This document shows positions 1-6,383 of a stretch of 10,552 nucleotides of DNA, piece by piece. The notes beneath the pieces were generated by a model. It was not told the origin of the DNA. It was given only the letters and a program-made list of their open reading frames with translations, and did not search any database. This DNA is from ANME-2 cluster archaeon (GTDB lineage Archaea > Halobacteriota > Methanosarcinia > Methanosarcinales > Methanocomedenaceae), in assembly GCA_023544495.1 (NCBI GenBank), contig JAMJFV010000047.1, positions 3,288 to 13,839 on the forward strand, given 5' to 3'. Every line of letters starts with the position of its first letter. Within the stretch, counting starts at the first letter, position 1. The translations under genes were made by a program, and so were the position numbers.

Positions 1-10
1 ATACCCGGTA

Positions 11-598
11 TCAGGATTTCGTTTTTGTTTTCAAATAGAATACTTTCGTCTGGACAACAGCTTTTACCAAGGTTGCCCGACCCTGATCATATGCTTTCAT
101 GGATGCCGATTTCACTTGATTGAACACCTTTTTACTGGTGGTCCGGACCTGTGTATACACATTCATGGAAACCTGTTTGACCTGACTGACCACCTTTTCA
201 CTGGTTGTCCGGATCTGTGTATAGACTTTCCGGAAAACTGGTTTGACCTGACCGGTCACCTTTTCAGATGCTACCTTGAGTTGTTTGAAAGCCGTTTCCG
301 TTCTGGACTTCAAGGAATTGTTCCGAGAATCCACCGTCCGGATTTCAGCATCAGCAACGGAAGCTATAGTCATGGCTTCACCTACGGGAACTGCGCTGGT
401 TTCAACTGCCTGGGCTTCGATTCCTGTTTCAGGTGTTTCGGTTGAACTATATTTTTCAAAGGTTGTATTTTTCCAGTCCTCAAAACCGCTTATGAACTCA
501 TCGTAGTCATCATAATGTTCGTTCCAGACATGCATCTTAGATTCATTTAAAGCGATTTCAATCTCACAGTAAGGACATGTACTAATATCTTTTGACAT
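11..598 (-). CDS. Zinc-finger protein with eight 11-residue amphipathic repeats, function unknown
   Basis: Unrecognised protein of 195 aa. The N-terminus holds a C2H2-like zinc site, C-x2-C-x11-H-x4-H (Cys8, Cys11, His23, His28), then an acidic, Thr/Glu-rich linker (about 30-95). From about residue 99 to 186 there are eight consecutive 11-residue units with consensus [TAV]-S-x-K-V-x-x-Q-V-[KR]-x. Gln at position 8 and Lys/Arg at position 10 occur in all eight. The units alternate, giving a 22-residue (66-nt) higher-order repeat visible in the DNA. Eleven-residue periodicity is known from apolipoproteins, alpha-synuclein, perilipins and LEA proteins, so a surface-binding amphipathic helix is inferred. 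No signal peptide or membrane helix is seen. ATG at 598 is preferred: the in-frame GTG at 605-607 lies inside the SD AGGTG (605-609), which sits 6 nt before ATG 598. A TATA box lies upstream. The gene is more AT-rich than the cbi operon. Confidence 0.8.
   Translation of the reverse strand: MSKDISTCPYCEIEIALNESKMHVWNEHYDDYDEFISGFEDWKNTTFEKYSSTETPETGIEAQAVETSAVPVGEAMTIASVADAEIRTVDSRNNSLKSRTETAFKQLKVASEKVTGQVKPVFRKVYTQIRTTSEKVVSQVKQVSMNVYTQVRTTSKKVFNQVKSASMKAYDQGRATLVKAVVQTKVFYLKTKTKS
41..304 (-). repeat. Coding tandem repeat: 8 x 33 nt, arranged as 66-nt pairs
   Basis: Eight in-frame 33-nt units encode the 11-residue repeats of the zinc-finger protein. The best-conserved higher-order copies are 66 nt long, at 74-139, 140-205 and 206-271. 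Each carries a recognisable stretch around TGTCCGGAYCTGTGTATA and ACCTTTT on the plus strand. The outer units are more diverged. Both ends stay in frame, so this looks like duplication of a protein module rather than a non-coding satellite. Confidence 0.8.
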
Positions 599-818
599 AA
601 ATATCACCTGTATAAGTCTTTGTCCTTTATGTTCTTATATTTTTTCATACTAATCATCATTATTATGATGTAGTGTTGCACTGTTTTCAGAGTGATGTAA
701 AGAACGTACACTATGAAGATATTCTCTTGTACCGTTACTCATAGTACCACGGTATATTCACCATGTATACAGGAAAAGGTAAAATGCGTATTCCTGCACC
801 GTACTGTCGGATTTACCT
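599..818. other. Intergenic region upstream of the zinc-finger gene
   Basis: This 220-nt, AT-rich stretch separates the ferredoxin gene from the zinc-finger gene, both on the minus strand. It holds the likely terminator of the first gene (770-819), the TATA box of the second, the CATCAT/ATGATG inverted repeat (655-670) and a short TACC-AC-GGTA dyad (745-754). No coding sequence or structured RNA gene was recognised in it. Confidence 0.5.
634..645 (-). promoter_or_regulatory. Probable TATA box for the zinc-finger gene
   Basis: On the minus strand this reads AAAAATATAAG, a good archaeal box A with an A-rich BRE-like flank. A start of transcription about 25 nt downstream would fall near 612, giving a leader of roughly 14 nt that holds the AGGTG SD sequence before ATG 598. 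A perfect 6-bp inverted repeat (CATCAT-TATT-ATGATG, 655-670) lies just upstream of the box and could bind a regulator. Confidence 0.5.
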
Positions 819-819
819 T
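770..819 (-). terminator. Possible terminator after the homocysteine operon
   Basis: Reading the minus strand, AAGGTAAA (819-812) at the ferredoxin stop codon can pair with TTTACCTT (783-776). The 28-nt loop is long, and the stem runs directly into TTTTCC. Archaeal termination depends mainly on U-rich tracts, so the short U-run here is only modest support. Confidence 0.3.
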
Positions 820-1205
820 CACTTACCGACCATCAATGCACCCTGTGGACACATGGTAACGCACGCACCGCACTGTACACACCTGGCAATTTCCATCTGT
901 ACGGTCCAGTCGTCGTTAAATGATATAACTCCCGTAGGACAGACCGAGATGCATGCACCGCAGTTGACGCACTCATCATCGTCTTTGATAATAGGTTGCT
1001 CCAGAGGCGTGATGGTAACACCGCGCTTCTTGAAAGCAGCCGTAACGATATCATACCTGTCCTGATCTACATCAATTACCACTTCGCCACCGCTGGATTT
1101 CACATCAGCCCTGTCAATGTTCAGCAGTGTACCGGTCTCCAGTATTACTTCCGCGATCAGGGGTTTCGAGGTTATCTCTGTGGTTGCATGTAAAATGAAT
1201 TTCAT
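819..1205 (-). CDS. NIL-domain/2x[4Fe-4S] ferredoxin of homocysteine biosynthesis
   Basis: This 128-aa protein has an N-terminal NIL-type domain (about 1-72; the ferredoxin-like fold also found in methionine ABC transporter ATPases). Two bacterial-type [4Fe-4S] motifs follow: Cys79/82/85/89 and Cys109/112/115/119, each C-x2-C-x2-C-x3-C-P. It matches the partner of the DUF39 protein in methanogens (the MA1822 type of Methanosarcina acetivorans). That protein is known genetically to be needed with DUF39 for homocysteine formation from sulfide and aspartate semialdehyde, presumably by supplying electrons to reduce a persulfide or disulfide. ATG 1205 lies 4 nt after the DUF39 stop codon. A strong SD, GGAGGT (1212-1217), overlaps the end of that gene with 6-nt spacing, so the two are cotranscribed and probably translationally coupled. 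The protein is expected to be cytoplasmic and its length is normal for the family. Confidence 0.9.
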   Translation of the reverse strand: MKFILHATTEITSKPLIAEVILETGTLLNIDRADVKSSGGEVVIDVDQDRYDIVTAAFKKRGVTITPLEQPIIKDDDECVNCGACISVCPTGVISFNDDWTVQMEIARCVQCGACVTMCPQGALMVGK

Positions 1206-1209
1206 CCCT

Positions 1210-2712
1210 CTACCTCCTTGCCACCAGTTTACTTATATCATCGCTGGTGATGATACCCACAACCTTGCTGTGCTTATTCACCACTGGCATGGCACTGATA
1301 TTGTGCAGTTCAAGCTTGCGTGCTGCCGTGTCAACAGGCTCAGAGGCATCGGCAGTTACTACATTCCGGGTCATGATATCATCCAGTTTGTCCCGCTTGC
1401 TCTTGGCTACGGCTTTGGCAATATCCCATGCTGTGATGATGCCTACCAGCTTGTCTTCATCTGACACCACAGGAAGGTGGTTGAAGTTACCCTCCGTGAT
1501 AGCCCGGGCGGCATCTTCCACGGTCAGACCCTGCCTGATAGTTGTCACCCGCTGTGCCATTACATCGGCCACACTGGGCTGTTCGCCCATCTGCTTCATG
1601 GGTTTGAACACCACACCAGTATTGGGTAGGTTCTCGACCGGAAGTGTTGGATAGAACTTACCCTTCTGTATCCATTCCTTCAATTCCCCGGCTATAGCCC
1701 TTGCATCATGGAAACTGGACATGGGTGAAGTGGTAACCTCTTTGCCGTTTATGTCTATCATTCCTGACTTCAACTCTTCATACGTGACCTGGCGCAGGAC
1801 CGGCCTTGCCCTGCGCGCCACACCGTAGTCCAGCACATTAGTGGTAATATCAGCATCAGTGATCGCAGTAGCCCGTGCAATGTCAGCGTTCAGGATAGGT
1901 ATGGGTATGCCAATACCCACGTATAATGACGTGCCATATCCATGGAAGGTAGCGCCCCTCACATACTTCGGATCCATCTGCTTCATATCGCCCTGTACCA
2001 TTATGGTCGCAAAATTATTGGTCGGGTCATGCTGGGTTCCCTGGCCTGTGATATAACCCTGAGCCCCGCTCAGGAATATCCTGCTCCCCACACCTATGGT
2101 CTGGTATGTAGGGTCATTATATAATGGGGAGAGCACGCCAGCCGCTGAATAAGTAGCATTGCCGCGATCGGGCAGCAGTGTTCCCATATATGTATAGAGA
2201 GTACGCTCCGAGCAGTTGGTCGCAACATTGTACTTCTGGTAACCATTACGGGGATTGAACATCGTTGCCTGGTTGATGTCGTCAATAGTAACGGTGGTAT
2301 CCAGCAGCTTGCGGGGATAGCAGTCAGTACCATAGGCTGTAGCATGGATGTCCACAGACCTGCCAGCCACCAGGTCCTCGATGACATGGCCGCCACCATA
2401 CTCCATACCCCTGGTCTCACTGAGCTGGGTCGCCCCCATATAAGCATCAATGGCAGCCAGGCCTGTGTAGGCTTCCACATCATTGAACCATACCTTTTGC
2501 ATCTTGATGGGAGGGTCAGAATGTCCCAGGTTCAAGAAAGCTCCCGAGGAACACATGGCTCCGAAAGTGCCAGTAGTAACTATATCCACTTCACGGACCG
2601 CACCATCGGCCCCAAGTTCTGCCACGATGCCAGGCATCTCTTCGGCCGTAACAACATGGACGCTACCGTCAGCGATTTTGGCATTAATATCCTGGATGGT
2701 CTTCTCTGACAT
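1210..2712 (-). CDS. Homocysteine biosynthesis protein (DUF39 with C-terminal CBS pair)
   Basis: This 500-aa protein has an N-terminal DUF39/HcyBio domain (about 1-370) and two CBS domains (about 382-436 and 444-500). In methanogens the family (MA1821 type) makes homocysteine from aspartate semialdehyde and sulfide, replacing the O-acylhomoserine route. Two cysteines reported as important in MA1821, Cys54 and Cys131, fall at exactly these positions here when counted from ATG 2712 (from memory of the literature). That supports this start over the in-frame GTG at 2719-2721, which lies in an SD-like GTGAT. The CBS pair usually binds adenosine nucleotides or S-adenosylmethionine, so feedback sensing is possible but not shown. 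Glycine-rich stretches such as residues 105-109 and 214-224 fit the conserved core. The gene ends in TAG and leads the two-gene operon with the ferredoxin. It diverges from the cobalamin operon. Confidence 0.92.
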   Translation of the reverse strand: MSEKTIQDINAKIADGSVHVVTAEEMPGIVAELGADGAVREVDIVTTGTFGAMCSSGAFLNLGHSDPPIKMQKVWFNDVEAYTGLAAIDAYMGATQLSETRGMEYGGGHVIEDLVAGRSVDIHATAYGTDCYPRKLLDTTVTIDDINQATMFNPRNGYQKYNVATNCSERTLYTYMGTLLPDRGNATYSAAGVLSPLYNDPTYQTIGVGSRIFLSGAQGYITGQGTQHDPTNNFATIMVQGDMKQMDPKYVRGATFHGYGTSLYVGIGIPIPILNADIARATAITDADITTNVLDYGVARRARPVLRQVTYEELKSGMIDINGKEVTTSPMSSFHDARAIAGELKEWIQKGKFYPTLPVENLPNTGVVFKPMKQMGEQPSVADVMAQRVTTIRQGLTVEDAARAITEGNFNHLPVVSDEDKLVGIITAWDIAKAVAKSKRDKLDDIMTRNVVTADASEPVDTAARKLELHNISAMPVVNKHSKVVGIITSDDISKLVARR

Positions 2713-2743
2713 GATAATCACGCAAACGGAATAAAATCATATT

Positions 2744-2752
2744 GTATATATT
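2744..2752 (-). promoter_or_regulatory. Probable TATA box of the homocysteine operon
   Basis: The minus strand reads AATATATAC. Transcription about 25 nt downstream would start near 2722, leaving a leader of only about 10 nt before ATG 2712. The GTGAT at 2717-2721 could serve as a partial SD. Confidence 0.5.
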
Positions 2753-2762
2753 ACTTACGATA

Positions 2763-2785
2763 ATACCGGATATTTTACCCGGTAT
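2763..2785. promoter_or_regulatory. Inverted repeat ATACCGG-N9-CCGGTAT in the divergent promoter
   Basis: Perfect 7-bp arms (2763-2769 and 2779-2785) are separated by 9 nt. The dyad lies between the two divergent TATA boxes, just upstream of the BRE/TATA of the homocysteine operon and about 33 nt upstream of that of the cbi operon. An upstream activator or shared regulator site is inferred. A C7 run and an A7 run follow at 2793-2808. Confidence 0.4.
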
Positions 2786-2817
2786 ACTCCAACCCCCCCT
2801 TAAAAAAACTCCCATAC

Positions 2818-2826
2818 TTTATATAT
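2818..2826 (+). promoter_or_regulatory. TATA box of the cbi operon
   Basis: TTTATATAT is a near-ideal archaeal box A. The expected transcription start is near 2846-2850, giving a leader of about 45 nt. That leader ends in the SD AGGTGA (2881-2886), seven nt before the cbiT ATG at 2894. Confidence 0.65.
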
Positions 2827-2831
2827 TATAA

Positions 2832-2878
2832 CAAGTTAACTTGATTCAACTCAAGTTGGCTTTATTTAACTCACTTGT
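2832..2878. promoter_or_regulatory. Operator-like cluster of CAAGTT/AACTTG dyads at the cbi transcription start
   Basis: The perfect 12-bp palindrome CAAGTTAACTTG (2832-2843) is followed by the imperfect dyad CAACT-CA-AGTTG (2847-2858) and a weaker AACTCACTTGT (2868-2878). Together they span from just behind the TATA box across the predicted start of transcription into the leader. This is the usual place for an archaeal repressor site. No cobalamin-riboswitch features were recognised in the short leader. Confidence 0.45.
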
Positions 2879-2893
2879 ACAGGTGACAGATAC

Positions 2894-3433
2894 ATGGAAT
2901 TCGTAAAGGGCGGACCCACCAAACCCGAAATAGCAGCTATATCACTTTCCAAGATTAACCTCACAAAAAACGATGTGTTCGCTGACATAGGGTGCGGTAC
3001 CGGGAGCATATCCATCCTGGCAGCCGGACTGGCAGCAGAGGTCTATGCCATAGACTCCAGGGAAGAAGCCATAACTGCGACCCGGCAGAATATCGAATCG
3101 GCAGATGTCCATACTATTACAGTACTGCACGGAGAAGCACCCCCGGTCCTGGATGACCTCCCCCCTCTGGACTGTGCATTCATAGGCGGCACCCGGAATA
3201 TCACAGGTGTGCTGGAACAACTGGCAGAAAAAGTGCGAGGGAGGATCGTAGTGAATGCAGTCCGCATCCAGACCGCCTCCTCCATCATCAGGACCATGCA
3301 GGACATGGGATTTTTCGAAGAAGCGGTGCATGTCCAGATCGCCAAGAGTTATCCACTGGCAGATGATATTGCGTTCAAATCCATTAATCCGGTCTACATC
3401 ATCGTAGGCAATACCAAAAAGGTGGGGCCCTGA
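2894..3433 (+). CDS. cbiT: Cobalt-precorrin-6B C15-methyltransferase (decarboxylating)
   Basis: This 179-aa class I SAM methyltransferase adds a methyl group at C15 of the corrin ring and removes the C12 acetate carboxyl, giving cobalt-precorrin-8. It shows the family's N-terminal GGPTKPE loop (residues 6-12), SAM motif I DIGCGTG (31-37), and an acidic motif II, YAIDSREEA (51-59). It is the stand-alone archaeal form, not fused to CbiE as in CobL. No cbiE gene is seen in the window. It is the first gene of the operon, with SD AGGTGA seven nt before ATG. Its TGA stop abuts the ATG of cbiL with no gap. The protein is cytoplasmic. Confidence 0.92.
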   Translation: MEFVKGGPTKPEIAAISLSKINLTKNDVFADIGCGTGSISILAAGLAAEVYAIDSREEAITATRQNIESADVHTITVLHGEAPPVLDDLPPLDCAFIGGTRNITGVLEQLAEKVRGRIVVNAVRIQTASSIIRTMQDMGFFEEAVHVQIAKSYPLADDIAFKSINPVYIIVGNTKKVGP

Positions 3434-4054
3434 ATGCTGGTAGGTGTTGGCCTCGGGCCCGGGGACCCGGAACTCCTGACCCTGAAAGCCGTAGAGATAC
3501 TGAAGCGCAGCGATATTGTCTTTGCACCGGGACGCCTGGCCGCCCAGCTGGTCGAACCTTATGCCATGCCGCACCTGCTTGAATTTCCCATGACAAAGGA
3601 CAGAAAGGTACTGCAGTCCCACTGGGAGAAGAACGCCGATATGGTGGCACAGCATGCCAGGGATGGACTGGCAGCATTCGGTCTCATCGGTGACCCGAAC
3701 TTCTTCAGTACTTTCACCCACCTGCGCAGGCTCATCAGCCAGCGCCATCCGGAAATAACCATTGAGACCATCCCTGGTATCAGTTCCATCACAGCATTTG
3801 CAGCCAGGGCCGGTATTGAAATAGAATCTTCATTCCAGGTAAGCGACGGCTCCCCTGTCACTGACAGGATAGTCCTGAAAGCCAGGTGCCCGGGCCAGAT
3901 CGTTAACGGACTGGTTAAAGAGGGATTTAACGATTTCACCCTTGCCCAAAAGTTATACACCGAAGATGAAAACATCATAAAAGGCAGGGAAAATATGCCT
4001 GAGAGGGCAGATTATTTCAGTATGATCCATGCGAGGAAAACACGTGAGCGGTAA
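3434..4054 (+). CDS. cbiL: Cobalt-factor II C20-methyltransferase
   Basis: This 206-aa tetrapyrrole (class III SAM) methyltransferase methylates C20 of cobalt-factor II to give cobalt-factor III. Family features are GVGLGPGDPELLTLKA (about 4-19), the GDPNFFSTF block (86-94; the FST after the GDP box is typical of CbiL/CobI), and the TIPGISSITAFAARAG block (112-127). It is somewhat shorter than many family members (about 220-240 aa), with a reduced C-terminal part, but the SAM-binding and substrate regions are intact. ATG 3434 directly follows the cbiT stop codon. The GGTGG at 3421-3425 may act as SD. The cbiF start overlaps its 3' end by 11 nt. Confidence 0.88.
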   Translation: MLVGVGLGPGDPELLTLKAVEILKRSDIVFAPGRLAAQLVEPYAMPHLLEFPMTKDRKVLQSHWEKNADMVAQHARDGLAAFGLIGDPNFFSTFTHLRRLISQRHPEITIETIPGISSITAFAARAGIEIESSFQVSDGSPVTDRIVLKARCPGQIVNGLVKEGFNDFTLAQKLYTEDENIIKGRENMPERADYFSMIHARKTRER

Positions 4055-4766
4055 ATGCACAGTATATTTCGTAGGAGCGGGTCCGGGTGACCCTGAGCTG
4101 ATAACAGTAAAAGGCCTGGGAATGCTTGAGAGTGCTGACCTTGTCGTATATGCGGGCTCCCTGGTAAATCCTGTACTGCTTGACAGGATACAGGGCCGTA
4201 AGCTCGACAGCTACGGAATGCGGCTGGAAGAGTTCACCAGCATAATGGCAGAAGCCGTGAAGGAAGGGCAAAAGGTCGTGCGGCTGCACAGCGGCGACCC
4301 TTCCCTATACGGTGCCATCGTCGAGCAGATGCATGAACTGGCAAAACACGGGGTGGATGTGGAGGTTGTACCCGGTGTTTCATCCATTTTCGCAACAGCA
4401 GCAGCCCTTGGTACCCAGCTGACACTGAAAGGGGTCAGCGAAACCCTGATCATAACCCGGCCCTCAGGCCAGACCCTTGAAGAGGATGACCTGGCAGCAT
4501 TATCCAGACACGGCGCCACCATGGCAGTGTTCCTGGGCACCCACATGATAGAAGAGGTCATGCAGGCAGTGGAATATCCCCCCGACACTCCTGCAGCAGT
4601 GGTGTACCATGCTTCCTGGGATGACCAGCAGATCATCAGGGGCACAGTATCTGATATAGCGGCCAGGGTCAGGGCGGCAGGTCTTACCCGTTCTGCCATG
4701 ATACTTATCGGCGGAGTAGTTGATCCCGTACATTACAGGAGGTCCCATCTATACGCACCGGAATAA
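4044..4766 (+). CDS. cbiF: Cobalt-precorrin-4 C11-methyltransferase
   Basis: This 240-aa class III SAM methyltransferase methylates C11 of cobalt-precorrin-4 to give cobalt-precorrin-5A. Visible blocks are GAGPGDPEL (11-19), HSGDPSLYGA (82-91), VVPGVSS (108-114) and ITRPSG (137-142), the last typical of the CbiF/CobM group. I chose GTG 4044 because GAGG (4033-4036) lies 7 nt before it and the first strand (TVYFVGAGPGD) then starts near residue 6, as in other CbiF proteins. An in-frame ATG at 4029 would add five residues but has no SD. The start overlaps cbiL by 11 nt, which suggests translational coupling. The 3' end carries the SD of cbiG (AGGAGGT, about 4737-4743). Confidence 0.9.
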   Translation: MSGKCTVYFVGAGPGDPELITVKGLGMLESADLVVYAGSLVNPVLLDRIQGRKLDSYGMRLEEFTSIMAEAVKEGQKVVRLHSGDPSLYGAIVEQMHELAKHGVDVEVVPGVSSIFATAAALGTQLTLKGVSETLIITRPSGQTLEEDDLAALSRHGATMAVFLGTHMIEEVMQAVEYPPDTPAAVVYHASWDDQQIIRGTVSDIAARVRAAGLTRSAMILIGGVVDPVHYRRSHLYAPE

Positions 4767-5635
4767 TCCATCTTGAACACAACCGGAAAGCTGCCGAGAA
4801 GATCCAGGAATGTGTGGGCGGAGACCTTATCCCCTATAGCAGGGACGCCTTTGGAACTACATTTGCACAATACGGGGCAGTCATAGCGGTAATGGCATGT
4901 GGTATTGTTATGCGAGAACTTGCACCTTTGCTTGACAATAAATGGACCGACCCTCCGGTGGTGGTAGTGGATGCCGGGCTGAAGTATGCAATAGCCCTGT
5001 GCGGCGGGCATCATGGTGCCAATGAACTGGTGCAGCGCCTGGCAGGGACAGGAGCACATCCGGTGATCACAACAGCTACAGAAAGTCTGGGACGTCCTTC
5101 GGTTGAAGGGACTGCACAGGCGTTAGGATGTCATATTGTGAACAGGGAATCAACCCGGGCCGTCAATTCCCACCTGCTGAGATCTGACCTGCCGGTAATT
5201 GAGATACACGGACCAAAAATGGTTGTTGTGGACCCCTGTGTCAGCGTGTTGCAAAAAAAGGCAGGTGAAGGAAAAACAGGGGTCATTGTTGGCATAGGTG
5301 CCAGGCGCGATGTGGCCGCTGGCAACGTGGTGCATGCTATCAAATCGGCGCTGTCAGAATGCGGGTTGAGCATGGCAGACGTGGAACTGTTCGCTTCAGC
5401 CGATGTCAAGGAGCACGAAACAGGACTTATCGAAGGAGTTAGCAGCATCGGCGGGCATATCGTATTCATCCCCGGAGATGTTATTAACTCCTTCGACCCG
5501 CCCTCGAGTTCCAGGGCTGTGCGGCTGGGCCTGACCGGTGTATGTGAGCCTGCTGCACTGGCGCTGAGCCGTGAACATAATCTCATCATGAAGAAAAAGG
5601 TATACAATAATGTCACAATCGCAATCGCAAGGTAA
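4751..5635 (+). CDS. cbiG: Cobalt-precorrin-5A hydrolase, apparent AUA start
   Basis: CbiG opens the delta-lactone of cobalt-precorrin-5A and releases C20 as acetaldehyde, giving cobalt-precorrin-5B. Seen, numbering from ATA 4751: MACGIVMR (48-55), GGHHGAN (85-91), VGIGARRDV (180-188) and GVCEPAAL (263-270), covering the N-terminal, middle and C-terminal CbiG domains. The only standard start in frame is GTG 4814, which would remove the first beta-strand and helix (about 21 residues) and has no SD. Family-like sequence (RTGIIHLEHNRKAAEKI) extends back to ATA 4751, which has a strong AGGAGGT exactly 7 nt upstream. No ATG, GTG or TTG is in frame between the stop at 4721-4723 and GTG 4814. The start at 4751 is therefore inferred. 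It overlaps the cbiF end by 16 nt. Length would be 294 aa, versus 273 aa from GTG. Confidence 0.85.
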   Translation: MRTGIIHLEHNRKAAEKIQECVGGDLIPYSRDAFGTTFAQYGAVIAVMACGIVMRELAPLLDNKWTDPPVVVVDAGLKYAIALCGGHHGANELVQRLAGTGAHPVITTATESLGRPSVEGTAQALGCHIVNRESTRAVNSHLLRSDLPVIEIHGPKMVVVDPCVSVLQKKAGEGKTGVIVGIGARRDVAAGNVVHAIKSALSECGLSMADVELFASADVKEHETGLIEGVSSIGGHIVFIPGDVINSFDPPSSSRAVRLGLTGVCEPAALALSREHNLIMKKKVYNNVTIAIAR

Positions 5636-6383
5636 TGGGAAACTCTATGTCGTTGGGATAGGACCGGGTTCTCCGGAACACCTGACCCTGAGGGCCGTGG
5701 AAGTGCTGGAAAGTGTAGATGTCATCATAGGTAACGGGACCTACCTGGACCAGATCGACCATCTGATAACCGGCCAGCGGGTCATACGGTCAGGCATGGG
5801 AAAAGAGGTTGATCGGGCCGGTAAAGCCATTGAACTGGCACGCGAACGGAAGGTAGCCATGGTCAGCGGTGGAGATTCCAACGTGTACGGTATGGCCGGA
5901 CTGGTGCTGGAAGTGGCCCGTCATACGGACCTGGATGTGGATATTGAAGTAGTGCCTGGTGTAACGGCCCTGAGCGCTGTAGCCAGTTTGCTTGGGGCAC
6001 CTGTCGTAAGCGATTTTGCCGTCATAAGCCTCAGCGACCTGCTCACGCCCTGGGATGTCATCGAACAGCGGCTGACAGCGGCCGCCACGTCTGATATGGT
6101 CATTGGCATCTACAATCCAAAGAGCAGGCAGCGCAATACGAACTTCATGATGGCAGTGGAGATCATCAGGCGACACCGGGGTGATTCTGTGCCGGTAGGT
6201 ATCGTTCAAAATGCACTGCGGCCGGTGGGCGAGTCTGTGATCGTTACTACATTGGGGGAAGCAATGGACCATGAAGACAAGGTGGATATGAGCACGACAG
6301 TAATTATCGGTAATAGCGAATCCAGGATATGGAATTCAAAGATAATCACGCCCAGGGGGTATCACAAGAAATATGAATACTGA
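5610..6383 (+). CDS. cbiH: Cobalt-factor III C17-methyltransferase (ring contraction)
   Basis: This 257-aa class III SAM methyltransferase methylates C17 and drives ring contraction with delta-lactone formation, giving cobalt-precorrin-4. Diagnostic blocks are GIGPGSPEHLTLRA (16-29), SGGDSNVYGMAG (86-97), VVPGVTALSAVASLLGAP (114-131), the CbiH/CobJ signature LSDLLTPW (141-148), and IYNPKSRQR (167-175). The N-terminus has a short Ser-Gln repeat (SQSQSQ) from a CAATCG DNA repeat. ATG 5610 overlaps the end of cbiG by 26 nt, with an AAGG SD about ten nt upstream inside cbiG. Bacterial fusions with an iron-sulfur domain are known for related CbiH60 proteins, but none is present here. Confidence 0.93.
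   Translation: MSQSQSQGNGKLYVVGIGPGSPEHLTLRAVEVLESVDVIIGNGTYLDQIDHLITGQRVIRSGMGKEVDRAGKAIELARERKVAMVSGGDSNVYGMAGLVLEVARHTDLDVDIEVVPGVTALSAVASLLGAPVVSDFAVISLSDLLTPWDVIEQRLTAAATSDMVIGIYNPKSRQRNTNFMMAVEIIRRHRGDSVPVGIVQNALRPVGESVIVTTLGEAMDHEDKVDMSTTVIIGNSESRIWNSKIITPRGYHKKYEY

Noticed and set aside
74..271. Three 66-nt direct repeats considered as a CRISPR or satellite array
   Set aside because: The copies are contiguous with no unique spacers, are diverged, and keep the reading frame with protein-level constraint (Gln and Lys/Arg positions).
599..818. A small RNA or tRNA gene in the gap before the zinc-finger gene
   Set aside because: No cloverleaf, conserved RNA motif or strong GC-rich structure was seen; the region is explained by a promoter, short dyads and a possible terminator.
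2719..2721. GTG 2719-2721 as the start of the DUF39 gene
   Set aside because: It lies in the SD-like GTGAT, and ATG 2712 puts the two functional cysteines at positions 54 and 131, as in MA1821.
2713..2893. A cobalamin riboswitch in the cbi leader
   Set aside because: The leader is only about 45 nt, no B12-box-like sequence was seen, and such riboswitches are mainly bacterial. Dyads at the promoter fit protein regulation better.
2942..3748. A 268-codon open frame on the minus strand opposite cbiT and cbiL
   Set aside because: It lies antisense to two well-conserved genes in an intact operon, has an odd Cys/Gly/His-rich composition, and has no promoter or SD. It is a product of GC-biased codon use.
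4029..4031. ATG 4029 as the start of cbiF
   Set aside because: It has no SD and gives an unusual basic extension. GTG 4044 has GAGG at good spacing and places the first strand where other CbiF proteins have it.
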